Part shown: one piece after another, positions 1 through 8,177 of the stretch | Numbering within the stretch: the first letter of the stretch is position 1 | Layout of the letters: the number at the start of each line of letters is the position of its first letter | Assembly (NCBI RefSeq): GCF_016056305.1 | Contig: NZ_JAECZC010000002.1 | Location: forward strand, 281,482 to 345,481 | Length of the DNA: 64,000 nucleotides | Direction: 5' to 3' | Origin: Amazonocrinis nigriterrae CENA67 | Lineage (GTDB): Bacteria > Cyanobacteriota > Cyanobacteriia > Cyanobacteriales > Nostocaceae | Notes under the pieces: generated by a model | What the model saw: only the letters and a program-made list of their open reading frames with translations | What the model was told of the DNA's origin: nothing | Database searches by the model: none | Translations under genes and position numbers: made by a program

Positions 1-274
1 CTCATGTTTTCAGTCTCAAATGCAAATCTGACGATTTCATGGTGGTCATCCCCTTTGAAACGTACAGTATCCTAGCATCTGTTGTTTTGGCTGCCAAAAC
101 CGTAGTATTAGTTAGCTTTCAGTATTAATAGTTACCTTTTTTATTTTAGACAAGCCTTTGCTTCCTGTAATATTTTGCATCCTTTATTCGCTTTTTGCGT
201 GTTTACCCAGCTAGGTGCAAGATATGAGTAAAACGAAATCATAAAAAAATCCCCCATTGCTGAGGGATGCCTTA

Positions 275-437
275 GAGGATGTTTGGAAAGTCGTTAAGTA
301 TACTAGAAACCCCTCTCCAAACCTCTCCCCGAAACGGAGAGAGGCTTTGAATTCCCCCTTTCCGCTTCGGAAAGGGGGTCAGGGGGTTAGGTCTTGGATG
401 ACTTTGATGTTTCGCATAATACTTTTCAAACATCCTC
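275..437. mobile_element. MITE-like palindromic element with 17-bp-class terminal inverted repeats
   Basis: The ends GAGGATGTTTGGAAAGT and ACTTTTCAAACATCCTC are inverted repeats with one mismatch, and the element is bracketed by TTA at 272-274 and 438-440, which looks like a target-site duplication. Inside are two further hairpins, one of CTCTCC/GGAGAG type and one perfect CCCCCTTTCCG/CGGAAAGGGGG. No protein is encoded. The structure fits a non-autonomous miniature transposable element of the kind common in cyanobacteria. The rest of 1-443 holds no convincing gene. Confidence 0.7.
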
Positions 438-443
438 TTAGAG

Positions 444-821
444 TTATTGGTTAATTAAGCTGTAAGCCTCAGTCAGTAAAAGCTTTATCCTGTATAGCCT
501 GTAAATCTGCTCCTGTTTGTACCGTTCGGGTAAATCCAACCATTTCTTGTCCTGGGTTAACCTAATCAGCGCCATTTGTTCATCGGTTAATTCTCCTATT
601 GTGTCTAACATTTCCCCCAGGTCTAGCACTTGCTTGTAAGTAGGTTGCTTTATCCCCTTACCTTGGTCAAATTGTGAGATAGCCATCTGAGGGAGAGCTA
701 GCAGGGAGACAATATAGTTACTCTTGTAACTAGAATTGCCTGTCGGCTTAACACTGTAACGCCAACATAATGCCTTTAACTGTTGAAGCGTAAGGGCTTC
801 AAGTTCTGAGCGAGAAAACAT
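444..821 (-). CDS. SAP-domain-like small protein (copy 1 of a duplicated pair)
   Basis: A 125-residue protein whose first 45 residues (MFSRSELEALTLQQLKALC, then a VKPTGN turn and a second helix) resemble a SAP-type helix-extended loop-helix, a fold used in DNA or RNA binding. The start at 821 is preferred over the upstream one at 866 because the paralogue at 49060-49413 begins at exactly the equivalent Met and the upstream codons run into a conserved inverted repeat. The C-terminal half is predicted helical and unrecognised. It is divergent from the small NPKGNP gene at 948. The same pair, with the same spacing, recurs 48.6 kb away. Function is unknown; a nucleic-acid-binding role is inferred only. 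Confidence 0.6.
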   Translation of the reverse strand: MFSRSELEALTLQQLKALCWRYSVKPTGNSSYKSNYIVSLLALPQMAISQFDQGKGIKQPTYKQVLDLGEMLDTIGELTDEQMALIRLTQDKKWLDLPERYKQEQIYRLYRIKLLLTEAYSLINQ

Positions 822-851
822 ACAATGATGGTATCCATCGAGAGGTGGATG

Positions 852-889
852 TCGGTGATGTATCAACTTGCCGGGAGACGCATCACCGA
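852..889. promoter_or_regulatory. 9-bp inverted repeat in divergent intergenic region (copy 1)
   Basis: TCGGTGATG at 852-860 and CATCACCGA at 881-889 form a perfect 9-bp inverted repeat with a 20-nt loop. It starts 31 bases from the SAP-like gene start and ends 59 bases from the NPKGNP gene start. The second locus has a different but equally perfect 9-bp inverted repeat at the same distance (49444-49482). The conserved geometry with changed sequence argues for a selected operator, RNA stem or end-recognition site. Confidence 0.65.
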
Positions 890-947
890 TTGAAAATTTT
901 ATTTCGGCGTGTACGTCAAAATAAAGCTGTATTTACATTTCTCAACA

Positions 948-1127
948 ATGGCTAACCCTAAAGGTAATCCGCAAAACTTTGATAATCCCCCCAGTAAAGA
1001 CTTAACCAGCACTGTTACTTTCAGATGTACGGATGAGATGAAGGAAGAAATTAAAAGTCAAGACAATCCTGGTCAATTTTGTAGAGACGCTGTGCAAGAG
1101 AAACTAGACAAGAACAAGAATAAGTAA
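948..1127 (+). CDS. Small 'NPKGNP' protein, ribbon-helix-helix-like C-terminus (copy 1)
   Basis: A 59-residue basic/acidic protein beginning MANPKGNPQ, with a central strand-like TVTFRCTDEMKEEI and a helix that includes FCRDAVQ. The strand-helix order resembles short ribbon-helix-helix DNA-binding proteins, but I cannot assign the family. The ATG at 948 is chosen over 909 because the paralogue at 49540 starts MPNPKGNPE. The two proteins share the NPKGNP start, the FRCT motif, MKEE and FCR, so the gene is under selection. It diverges from the SAP-like gene, with the inverted repeat between them. Confidence 0.6.
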   Translation: MANPKGNPQNFDNPPSKDLTSTVTFRCTDEMKEEIKSQDNPGQFCRDAVQEKLDKNKNK

Positions 1128-1653
1128 GGTGTAATAGTTAAGAGGGGTTCCCCCCATAAGTGACTGGCGTTCGGCGAGCCGCTCTTGTTGCAATTGGCAT
1201 CGCCAAGAACGCCAAGAATTCGTAGAGTGTGCGTAAGTCCTATAAAGGATAAATAAAGATTTGATGAAAGTGCATACATTTAACTTGGCAATTTTACTCA
1301 AAAAGTAATAGTATTTGTCCTTGTCAAGAGTATAAGTAATATCGATAGAGCAAAAGCAAGATAGTTGAAGTCAGCATATCTTGTTTAGCTCAACTCTACC
1401 CAAGTTGTTATGTATCTCAAACCTCTGGGTGTTATGTTTGAGAACAGGGTGAAAAATCTCAAGTTGAACTTCCAGTAATTTCCTAGTGTATCTCCACATA
1501 AAGTTCAATTAGAAAATTCCTCTCTCTTGAGAAATTTCAATAAACTAGCACAGTCAAAAAACTCAGCTTGAAAATTTTCTAATGCAAAATATTTTCAAGT
1601 CATCTTTAGGTTGAAATTTATTAGGTTTTTAAAAAACTTAGTTTTAATTTACC
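1128..1653. other. Non-coding spacer with a diverged copy of the 42-bp repeat family
   Basis: No convincing gene. At about 1143-1175 the sequence GGGGTTCCCCCC followed by ACTGGCGTTC matches part of the palindromic repeat family seen intact at 14920-14961 and 48812-48853. The remainder is A+T-rich and leads into the NRPS-like gene. Confidence 0.5.
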
Positions 1654-4368
1654 ATGATTAATATTTCAAGAATTTTGCCTAAAATGTCTGTGTTAAGGAC
1701 ATTTGTCTGTAACCATTGGCTAAACACACCCCAAGGGTTTATTAAATTCCAAAAAACAGATATCCATCAGTTAATTGGCAGTCGCTTTGAAACAATAGTC
1801 AAGAAATATCCGCAGGCGATCGCAGTTAAAAATAAGACAGAAACACTAACTTACGAAGAATTAAATAACAGAGCTAACCGTTTAGCCAATAGTGTTCTTT
1901 CTCAACGTGGAGAAAAACAAGAAGTCATAGCCTTATTATTAGAAAAAAGTGCGAATTTTATTACCAGTATTTTTGGTATATTAAAAACAGGAAAAATATT
2001 CGTTCCCCTAGATACAGGGTTTCCTCAAGAAAGATTAGCTTATATTTTAGAGGATGCACAAATTAATCTAATTCTCACCAATAATCTTAATTTGTCTTTA
2101 GCGAATCAGTTAGCTGTCAATGGCTGTCAAATATTCAATATTGATGATATAGATCAAGAAATTTCTAGTCAAAATCCAGACATAGAAATTTCACCTGATG
2201 CACCAGCATATTTAATTTACACGAGTGGTTCAACTGGAAAACCCAAAGGAGTTATTCATAATCATCATCATAGCTTGCATTACTGCATGAATGACACGAA
2301 TACTTTACTTATCAGTCCAGAAGACCGCGTAGTATTTCTCTACTCATGTGGTGCATTAGGTGGCATACTATGTATATTCTATACCTTGCTAAACGGAGCA
2401 TCTCTATTTATATTTAATGTTAAAGAAGATGGATTCACTAATCTAAAAAAGTGGTTGATTGAAGAAGATATTACAATTTATCATTCTTTTGCAACACTAT
2501 TTCGGCATTTTGTAGATACTTTCACAGGTACAGAACAATTTCCTAAGATTCGCTTAGTGAAATTAGGAGGGGAAGCGACATTACAAAGAGATATAGAAGC
2601 TTATAAAAAATATTTTTCTACGAAGAGTATTTTATATGCCAGCTTGGGAGCTACAGAAACAGGCACATTTTGTAATTTTATTGTTGATCATCATAGCAAA
2701 ATTACTAACAGTACCGTACCTATCGGCTACCCAGTTTCAGATATGCAGATTGTGCTGCTGAATGAAGCTGGTGAAGAAGTTGGCTATGGAGATATTGGAG
2801 AAATTGCCGTTAAAAGTAAATATTTAGCTCTTGGTTATTGGCAAAAACCAGAACAAACAAAAGCAGCTTTTTTACCAACTTCTGAAGATGGAGAAGAAAG
2901 AATTTACCGTACTGGAGATTTAGGACGTATTGAGCCGGATGGCTGCCTAATACACATGGGCAGAAAAGATTTTCAGGTAAAAATTAGAGGTTTCCGCATC
3001 GAAGTTGCTGAAATCGAAATGGCGCTTTTTAAAACGGGTAAGCTCAAAGAAGTTGTAGTGGTAGCTCGTGAAGATATTGCCAATGATAAAAAATTGGTAG
3101 CTTATCTTGTTGCTCAACAGCAAACAAAACCTACTACTCAAGAACTACGGGATTATTTGCGGGATAAATTGCCTGACTACATGATTCCTAGCGCATTTGT
3201 ATTTTTGGATAGATTACCATTAACACCCAATGGGAAAGTAGACCGTCTTGCATTACCAGCACCCAGTTTTACACTCGAAAATTGTGTATCTCCTCGTGAT
3301 GATTTAGAACGGCAATTAATACAAATTTGGGAAAGTGTTTTAGGCATTCATCCTATTGGCATTCAAGACAACTTCTTTGACTTGGGAGGAAATTCTTTAT
3401 TAGCTGTGCGGATATTTGCAGAAATAGAGCAAAAATTTGGTCATCAACTACCTTTAGCTGCTCTATTTCCATCCGGTACAGTCGAAGAACTGGCACAAAT
3501 TATCCGTGAAAAACAAAATCAATCAAAAGCTTGCTGGTCATCTCTTGTAAAGATTCAACCTCAAGGTTCTAAACCACCTTTATTTTTAATTCACTCTTTG
3601 GGTGGAGAAATTCTTTGTTACCGGAATTTGGCAACTTATTTAGGAGTTGAACAACCTGTTTATGGACTGCAACCCCAAGGACTAGACGGAAAACAATCGC
3701 CATTTGTCTGTATTGAAGATATGGCTTTTCATTACATCCAAGAAATTCAGACTATTCAACCGCAAGGGCCTTACTTTCTCGCAGGATATTCTTTTGGTGG
3801 TGTAGTGGCTTTTGAGATAGCGCAACAACTCCACAAACAAGGGCAAAAAGTGGGACTTGTTGCTATGTTTGACACCTGTCGTCCTGGTTATAGCCAAAGG
3901 TTATCATTTTGGCAGCGAATTCCCATACATTTAGACAATTTAATTCAGCAGGGGCCACATTACATTTGGCACAAGGCTGTAGGTTTGAGTCAGGTGGTTA
4001 GCTACCATTTACAGCAAGGATACAAACATTACTTAAACATTGCTCCCCAAGTATTAAATGCTGCTGTAAATTCGCCACAAACCGAAAAGTATTTAGACAT
4101 TATTGGTGCTAACGCCCAAGCTCTAAGCAACTATACTTTTCAAAAGTATCCAGGTAATATTACTTTGTTTCGGACTGAGGATAAAAATCGCAGTGATGCT
4201 GTAGGAGTGCAATACGATCCTCAGTTTGGCTGGGGTGATATAGTGATGGGTAATTTAGATATCGATTATATTCACGGTTCTCACCTTTCTTTACTTGATG
4301 AACCCTGTGTACAGGTGCTAGCTGAGAAATTTCGGGTTTGCTTAGAGAAAGCCCAAATGCTTATTTAA
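1654..4368 (+). CDS. NRPS-like synthetase, adenylation-thiolation-thioesterase (A-T-TE)
   Basis: A 904-residue single-module enzyme with no condensation domain. The adenylation domain (about 40-525) shows TSGSTGKPKG at 190-199, YRTGDLGR, GRKDFQVKIRGFRIE and the catalytic Lys in LTPNGKVDR. The carrier domain has DLGGNS, with Ser581 as the phosphopantetheine site. The thioesterase (about 610-900) has GYSFGG with nucleophile Ser713 and a C-terminal His877 in GSHLSLL. At the A4 position, where amino-acid-activating domains have the Asp that holds the substrate amine, the sequence reads CGALGG (232-237) with no Asp. Known A-T-TE enzymes of this layout, such as the RalA and atromentin-synthetase types, activate aryl-pyruvates, so a non-amino-acid substrate is inferred. 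No tailoring genes adjoin it; the next gene is a kinase 486 bases away. Confidence 0.85.
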   Translation: MINISRILPKMSVLRTFVCNHWLNTPQGFIKFQKTDIHQLIGSRFETIVKKYPQAIAVKNKTETLTYEELNNRANRLANSVLSQRGEKQEVIALLLEKSANFITSIFGILKTGKIFVPLDTGFPQERLAYILEDAQINLILTNNLNLSLANQLAVNGCQIFNIDDIDQEISSQNPDIEISPDAPAYLIYTSGSTGKPKGVIHNHHHSLHYCMNDTNTLLISPEDRVVFLYSCGALGGILCIFYTLLNGASLFIFNVKEDGFTNLKKWLIEEDITIYHSFATLFRHFVDTFTGTEQFPKIRLVKLGGEATLQRDIEAYKKYFSTKSILYASLGATETGTFCNFIVDHHSKITNSTVPIGYPVSDMQIVLLNEAGEEVGYGDIGEIAVKSKYLALGYWQKPEQTKAAFLPTSEDGEERIYRTGDLGRIEPDGCLIHMGRKDFQVKIRGFRIEVAEIEMALFKTGKLKEVVVVAREDIANDKKLVAYLVAQQQTKPTTQELRDYLRDKLPDYMIPSAFVFLDRLPLTPNGKVDRLALPAPSFTLENCVSPRDDLERQLIQIWESVLGIHPIGIQDNFFDLGGNSLLAVRIFAEIEQKFGHQLPLAALFPSGTVEELAQIIREKQNQSKACWSSLVKIQPQGSKPPLFLIHSLGGEILCYRNLATYLGVEQPVYGLQPQGLDGKQSPFVCIEDMAFHYIQEIQTIQPQGPYFLAGYSFGGVVAFEIAQQLHKQGQKVGLVAMFDTCRPGYSQRLSFWQRIPIHLDNLIQQGPHYIWHKAVGLSQVVSYHLQQGYKHYLNIAPQVLNAAVNSPQTEKYLDIIGANAQALSNYTFQKYPGNITLFRTEDKNRSDAVGVQYDPQFGWGDIVMGNLDIDYIHGSHLSLLDEPCVQVLAEKFRVCLEKAQMLI

Positions 4369-4396
4369 TGATAATCAGAAACGCCGTGAGAGGCTA

Positions 4397-4493
4397 TTTA
4401 TAAAGTAAATATTAAGTAGGGGAGGCAAAAAGCGAGGACACTGCCTCACTGCAACGCACTGGCTCCCCTACAATTTTAGGTTTACTTTATAAA
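4397..4493. repeat. Nested palindromic element downstream of the NRPS-like gene
   Basis: TTTATAAAGTAAA (4397-4409) and TTTACTTTATAAA (4481-4493) are perfect 13-bp inverted repeats. Inside them GTAGGGGA (4416-4423) pairs with TCCCCTAC (4464-4471). The core ends in CTGCAACGCACTGGCT, which matches one end of the 42-bp repeat family. It could act as a terminator but looks like a miniature element. The rest of 4369-4854 is A+T-rich with no gene seen. Confidence 0.65.
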
Positions 4494-4854
4494 GTATCTC
4501 TTAGACTGGCAAGGAAATAATATGTAGCAAATAACAAAAAATCTAACTTGTTATTTTTAACTTGGCTAATTTAGAGACTAAAATATCTCAGTTAATTATT
4601 ACTATGAAAATACCCTTGACAAGTTAAATAGCTAAGTATTATTATTACTTCTTGTAATACAAATCTGTGGTTTCACATCTACTATTATTTCAGAAGTACA
4701 ATAAGCAACAAATAAATAAAGCTTCTTTATCTGTAATTTGTAATGCAAGTATATACACATATGCAAGATGAGACGAATTTATTTGTATAGATATCTATTT
4801 TCAATTTGATAATATTGGGGCTAACTTGGGACAAGATGCTATTTCCTCTTCATT

Positions 4855-6723
4855 ATGCAAATCTGCCAAAATCCCAATTGCTCAAATCCATTTAACCCCG
4901 ACGGCAATAGATTTTGTATGAGTTGCGGACAAAGCAGCTTTGGCAAACTTCTGAGAAACCGTTATCGCGTGTTGAGCCTATTAGGTGAAGGTGGATTTAG
5001 CAGAACTTATGCAGCCGAAGACGCAGACAGATTAGATGCTCCTTGCGTTATTAAGCAATTCTTCCCTCAAGTTCAAGGAACAGTACAACGCGCCAAAGCT
5101 GCGGAATTTTTTAAAGAAGAAGCATTTCGGTTGTATGAATTGGGGGAAAATCATACTCAAATACCGAGATTGCTGGCTTATTTTGAACAAGGTTTCAGTT
5201 TGTATCTTGTCCAAGAATTTATTCAAGGGCAAACTTTGTTACGAGAAGTTCAGCAACAAGCTTTTAGTGAAGAACAAATTCGCCAGCTTTTAATTGATTT
5301 ATTACCAGTACTCGATTTTATACACTCGCGTAATGTCATCCATCGAGATATTAAACCAGAAAATATTATTCGCCGCGCCAGTGATGGCAAACCAGTTTTA
5401 ATTGACTTTGGTGGGGCAAAACAGGTAACGCAAACGAGTTTAGCCAGACAAGGAACGGTTATTTATACTGTTGGTTATGCTCCAAGTGAGCAAATGGCTG
5501 GATTTGCTTGTCATGCCAGTGATTTATATGCTTTGGGTGTAACTTGTGTGCGGCTTTTAACTCGATGTCTGCCTTTACAAGATACTTACGGTCAAATTAA
5601 TGATGAACTTTATGATGCCATGAATGGTAGGTGGTTGTGGCAAGAAAATTTACAGAAAAAAGGCATAACTATTAGTGAAGACTTGAGTAAAATTTTGAAG
5701 AAGTTACTAAAACATTTGGCTAGTGAAAGATATCAATCAGCAGCAGAAGTTTTAAATGATTTGCTCCTGAGCAAAACATCTGCTGTGAAATCAGATGTGG
5801 AATCAGAAATGTTAGTAACTACCCAACCCACATTAGTACCATTACCGCCGCCACAAAAAGTTACTCCTCCATTACCCCCCTTAGAAACCTTTGAATTTGA
5901 AGTAGTTACAGTAGACACAGCTGGTAGAGAAGTCAGCCGCGATCGCCCCAGTGCTAAATTCTTTATAGAAGAATTGAGTAAGAGTATCACCCTAGAAATG
6001 GTATTTATTCCTGGTGGTACATTTATGATGGGTTCACCAAGATTTGAAGGAGATGCTGACGAACGTCCCCAACACCAAGTCACCATCAAACCTTTTTTTA
6101 TGGGGAAATTTCCTGTCACTCAAGCACAATGGAGAGCAGTAGCAGCTTTACCCCAAGTCAAACAAGCCTTAAATCCCAGTCCTTCCAAGTTTAAAGGTTT
6201 AAATCGACCGGTGGAAAATGTATCTTGGCACGAAGCTGTAGAATTTTGTCTGAGATTATCACAAAAAACCGGACGCGAATATCGTTTACCCAGTGAGGCA
6301 GAATGGGAATATGCTTGTCGCGCCGGTACAACTACATCTTTTCACTTTGGCGAAACAATTACCCCTGAGTTCGCAACTTTTAGCGACAGCAATACTTACC
6401 TACTGGAAACAAAAACTAGATTTCGTAAAGAAACTACCGATGTCGGTAGTTTTCAAGTAGCAAACGCCTTTGGATTGTATGATATGCACGGGCTAGTTTG
6501 GGAATGGTGTGCTGATCCTTGGCATAACAATTATGATGGCGCACCCACAGATGGAACAGTATGGGAAGTTGGCGGCGATCCTTATCGTCGGGTGCTACGC
6601 GGTGGTTCTTGGAATTTTAGTGCAGAACTTTGTCGCAGCGCCAGTCGTAGCTGGAATGAGTCAGATGGTGGACTGAGGATATCTGGTTTTCGGGTTGTGT
6701 TGTCTTCGGTATGGGATGTTTAG
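4855..6723 (+). CDS. Ser/Thr protein kinase with zinc ribbon and FGE-sulfatase domain
   Basis: A 622-residue protein in three parts. Residues 1-25 form a four-Cys zinc ribbon (Cys4, Cys9, Cys21, Cys24). Residues about 38-305 are a eukaryotic-type kinase with the glycine loop LGEGGFSRTY, the catalytic HRDIKPEN (Asp165) and metal-binding DFG (184-186). A Pro-rich linker leads to residues about 382-620, a formylglycine-generating-enzyme/sulfatase-modifying domain (FIPGGTFMMGSP, RLPSEAEWEYACRAG, VLRGGSWNF). This architecture recurs in filamentous cyanobacteria, where the FGE-like part is often taken to be a sensory or binding domain. The target is unknown. No membrane segment is seen, so it is probably cytosolic. 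Confidence 0.9.
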   Translation: MQICQNPNCSNPFNPDGNRFCMSCGQSSFGKLLRNRYRVLSLLGEGGFSRTYAAEDADRLDAPCVIKQFFPQVQGTVQRAKAAEFFKEEAFRLYELGENHTQIPRLLAYFEQGFSLYLVQEFIQGQTLLREVQQQAFSEEQIRQLLIDLLPVLDFIHSRNVIHRDIKPENIIRRASDGKPVLIDFGGAKQVTQTSLARQGTVIYTVGYAPSEQMAGFACHASDLYALGVTCVRLLTRCLPLQDTYGQINDELYDAMNGRWLWQENLQKKGITISEDLSKILKKLLKHLASERYQSAAEVLNDLLLSKTSAVKSDVESEMLVTTQPTLVPLPPPQKVTPPLPPLETFEFEVVTVDTAGREVSRDRPSAKFFIEELSKSITLEMVFIPGGTFMMGSPRFEGDADERPQHQVTIKPFFMGKFPVTQAQWRAVAALPQVKQALNPSPSKFKGLNRPVENVSWHEAVEFCLRLSQKTGREYRLPSEAEWEYACRAGTTTSFHFGETITPEFATFSDSNTYLLETKTRFRKETTDVGSFQVANAFGLYDMHGLVWEWCADPWHNNYDGAPTDGTVWEVGGDPYRRVLRGGSWNFSAELCRSASRSWNESDGGLRISGFRVVLSSVWDV

Positions 6724-6868
6724 TAAACTTTATACCATTTTATACCAATTCAAAAAATGTTTGCGACAGATAGGGCATTTAAAATGAAATCATAGCCAGT
6801 TAGAGAAGCCAGCACTTCAGAGGTAATACCATTTCCAAAAATATTTGCAACACATTAATCGGCTCTTT

Positions 6869-6890
6869 GGGGCGTACAGCTGTACGCCCC
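6869..6890. terminator. Perfect 11-bp-stem palindrome between convergent genes
   Basis: GGGGCGTACAG is followed directly by CTGTACGCCCC. It lies between the end of the kinase gene and the end of the DMT transporter gene, so it may terminate both, although the same sequence is a common dispersed palindrome in cyanobacteria and there is no clear U-tract. Confidence 0.45.
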
Positions 6891-6934
6891 TACTCATGTA
6901 TCTATATCAGGTATTTCGTGAAATGGTGCTATTT

Positions 6935-7795
6935 TTAACCAAAAGCGAGTGCAACGACTCCTAAAACCATCAGGCTAGAAGCAAATAACCTTCGTTTAGC
7001 ATTTTTTTCAGCTAACAGTTGTGTACCCATAATTGCACCAATCACAATGCTGATTTCCCTGGCTGGCGCAACATAACTAACTGGACTAAAAATCAAAGCA
7101 GTAAGTACAAGGATGTACGACAATGGACACAAACAAGCTACCCCAATCACTTCAAAACGATGGAACTGCCAATATCTTTTTACTTGTGTTGATTGTCTCA
7201 ACATTAAAGGAGTTATGAGTACTGCACGGCTGAGATTAGAAGACCAGTCTAGCAATAAGGGAGGAATGAACAATTGGCTGACGGCATATTTATCCCAAAG
7301 GGTATAAGTTGCTATACACATACCAGTAAGAAGCGCAAATGCGATCGCTTGTAGACGATTTGACGTTCCAGTTTGAGGTGCAGTAGCTGTAAATAGGAAA
7401 ATTCCCACAGCAATTAGGATAACTCCGCCGATAGCGATCGCTGTAGGTCGTTCTCCTAAGGTGACGATAGCCGCTACTGTAGAAAGCATTGGCCCGGTTC
7501 CACGCGCCAACGGGTATACCAAGGACAAATCACCAACTCGATACCCCTGTTGTAAAAGTAAGAAGTACCCTGTGTGAATCACCCCACTACCAATCATAAA
7601 AGCCAGTTGAGCAAAACCAATTTTAGGTTGCTGCCAAATTAAGATACCAATTGCTAGGGGTGCATAAATTAAAGTAGAGAGAATACCGAAAAGCCAAACA
7701 AAGGCTACGCCACCAGCAACACGTTTGGCTAAAAGATTCCAACTAGCATGAACAAAAGCCGCAGTAAGAACTAATGAAAGTGCTAAAACAGTCAT
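6935..7795 (-). CDS. EamA/DMT-superfamily transporter
   Basis: A 286-residue protein that is almost entirely hydrophobic, with about ten predicted membrane segments in two repeats, typical of drug/metabolite transporter (EamA) proteins. The N-terminal helix contains FVHASWNLLAKR and the first half ends with PLARGTGPMLS, a region often conserved in the family. The start at 7795 gives a full-length protein. The substrate cannot be read from sequence. It stands alone, convergent with the kinase gene. Confidence 0.85.
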   Translation of the reverse strand: MTVLALSLVLTAAFVHASWNLLAKRVAGGVAFVWLFGILSTLIYAPLAIGILIWQQPKIGFAQLAFMIGSGVIHTGYFLLLQQGYRVGDLSLVYPLARGTGPMLSTVAAIVTLGERPTAIAIGGVILIAVGIFLFTATAPQTGTSNRLQAIAFALLTGMCIATYTLWDKYAVSQLFIPPLLLDWSSNLSRAVLITPLMLRQSTQVKRYWQFHRFEVIGVACLCPLSYILVLTALIFSPVSYVAPAREISIVIGAIMGTQLLAEKNAKRRLFASSLMVLGVVALAFG

Positions 7796-8177
7796 GATAC
7801 AAAATGTTTGGGTAGATCAAGACATACGAAAGTATGTCAACCAATCCCCTCTGGCATTTTGTTCCTCTAGGTGACTGCCGTTATACCGACTTGATGTAGC
7901 GCTCGGCCCTGCCCTGCTTTTAAACAGCGGAACCCTAGCTACCAACTGGTTGATTTTTATATTGTAAACTTATTCTTAGCTAAAGCACATATAAATCGCA
8001 TGATCTGTCAAAGGTGATGACTGATAACTGATAACTGATGACGGATAACTGAAAGTTACTTTGACCAAAAAGCGAAGGCACAAAGTTTTTTCTTTGTGCC
8101 TTCAAGATGATCAGTTTAGTTAAATTTGGAAAGGTAGTACGCAATTATTCTCGTTTTTGCGTAAGATATCCAGGTGT
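7796..8177. other. Non-coding spacer
   Basis: No gene seen. It contains a short heptanucleotide-type repeat (GATAACTGATAACTGATGA, near 8022) and a weak inverted repeat with the self-complementary core AAAGCGAAGGCACAAAG/CTTTGTGCCTTC around 8069-8104, which could be a terminator for one of the flanking minus-strand genes. Confidence 0.35.

Noticed and set aside
257-454. Plus-strand ORF of 65 codons
   Set aside because: It lies inside the palindromic element at 275-437, and its sequence follows the hairpin arms.
1073-1301. Two overlapping minus-strand ORFs opposite the NPKGNP gene
   Set aside because: They overlap a better-supported gene and a dispersed repeat, with no conserved features.
5733-6119. 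Minus-strand ORF of 128 codons
   Set aside because: Antisense to the kinase linker and FGE domain, with no recognisable features.
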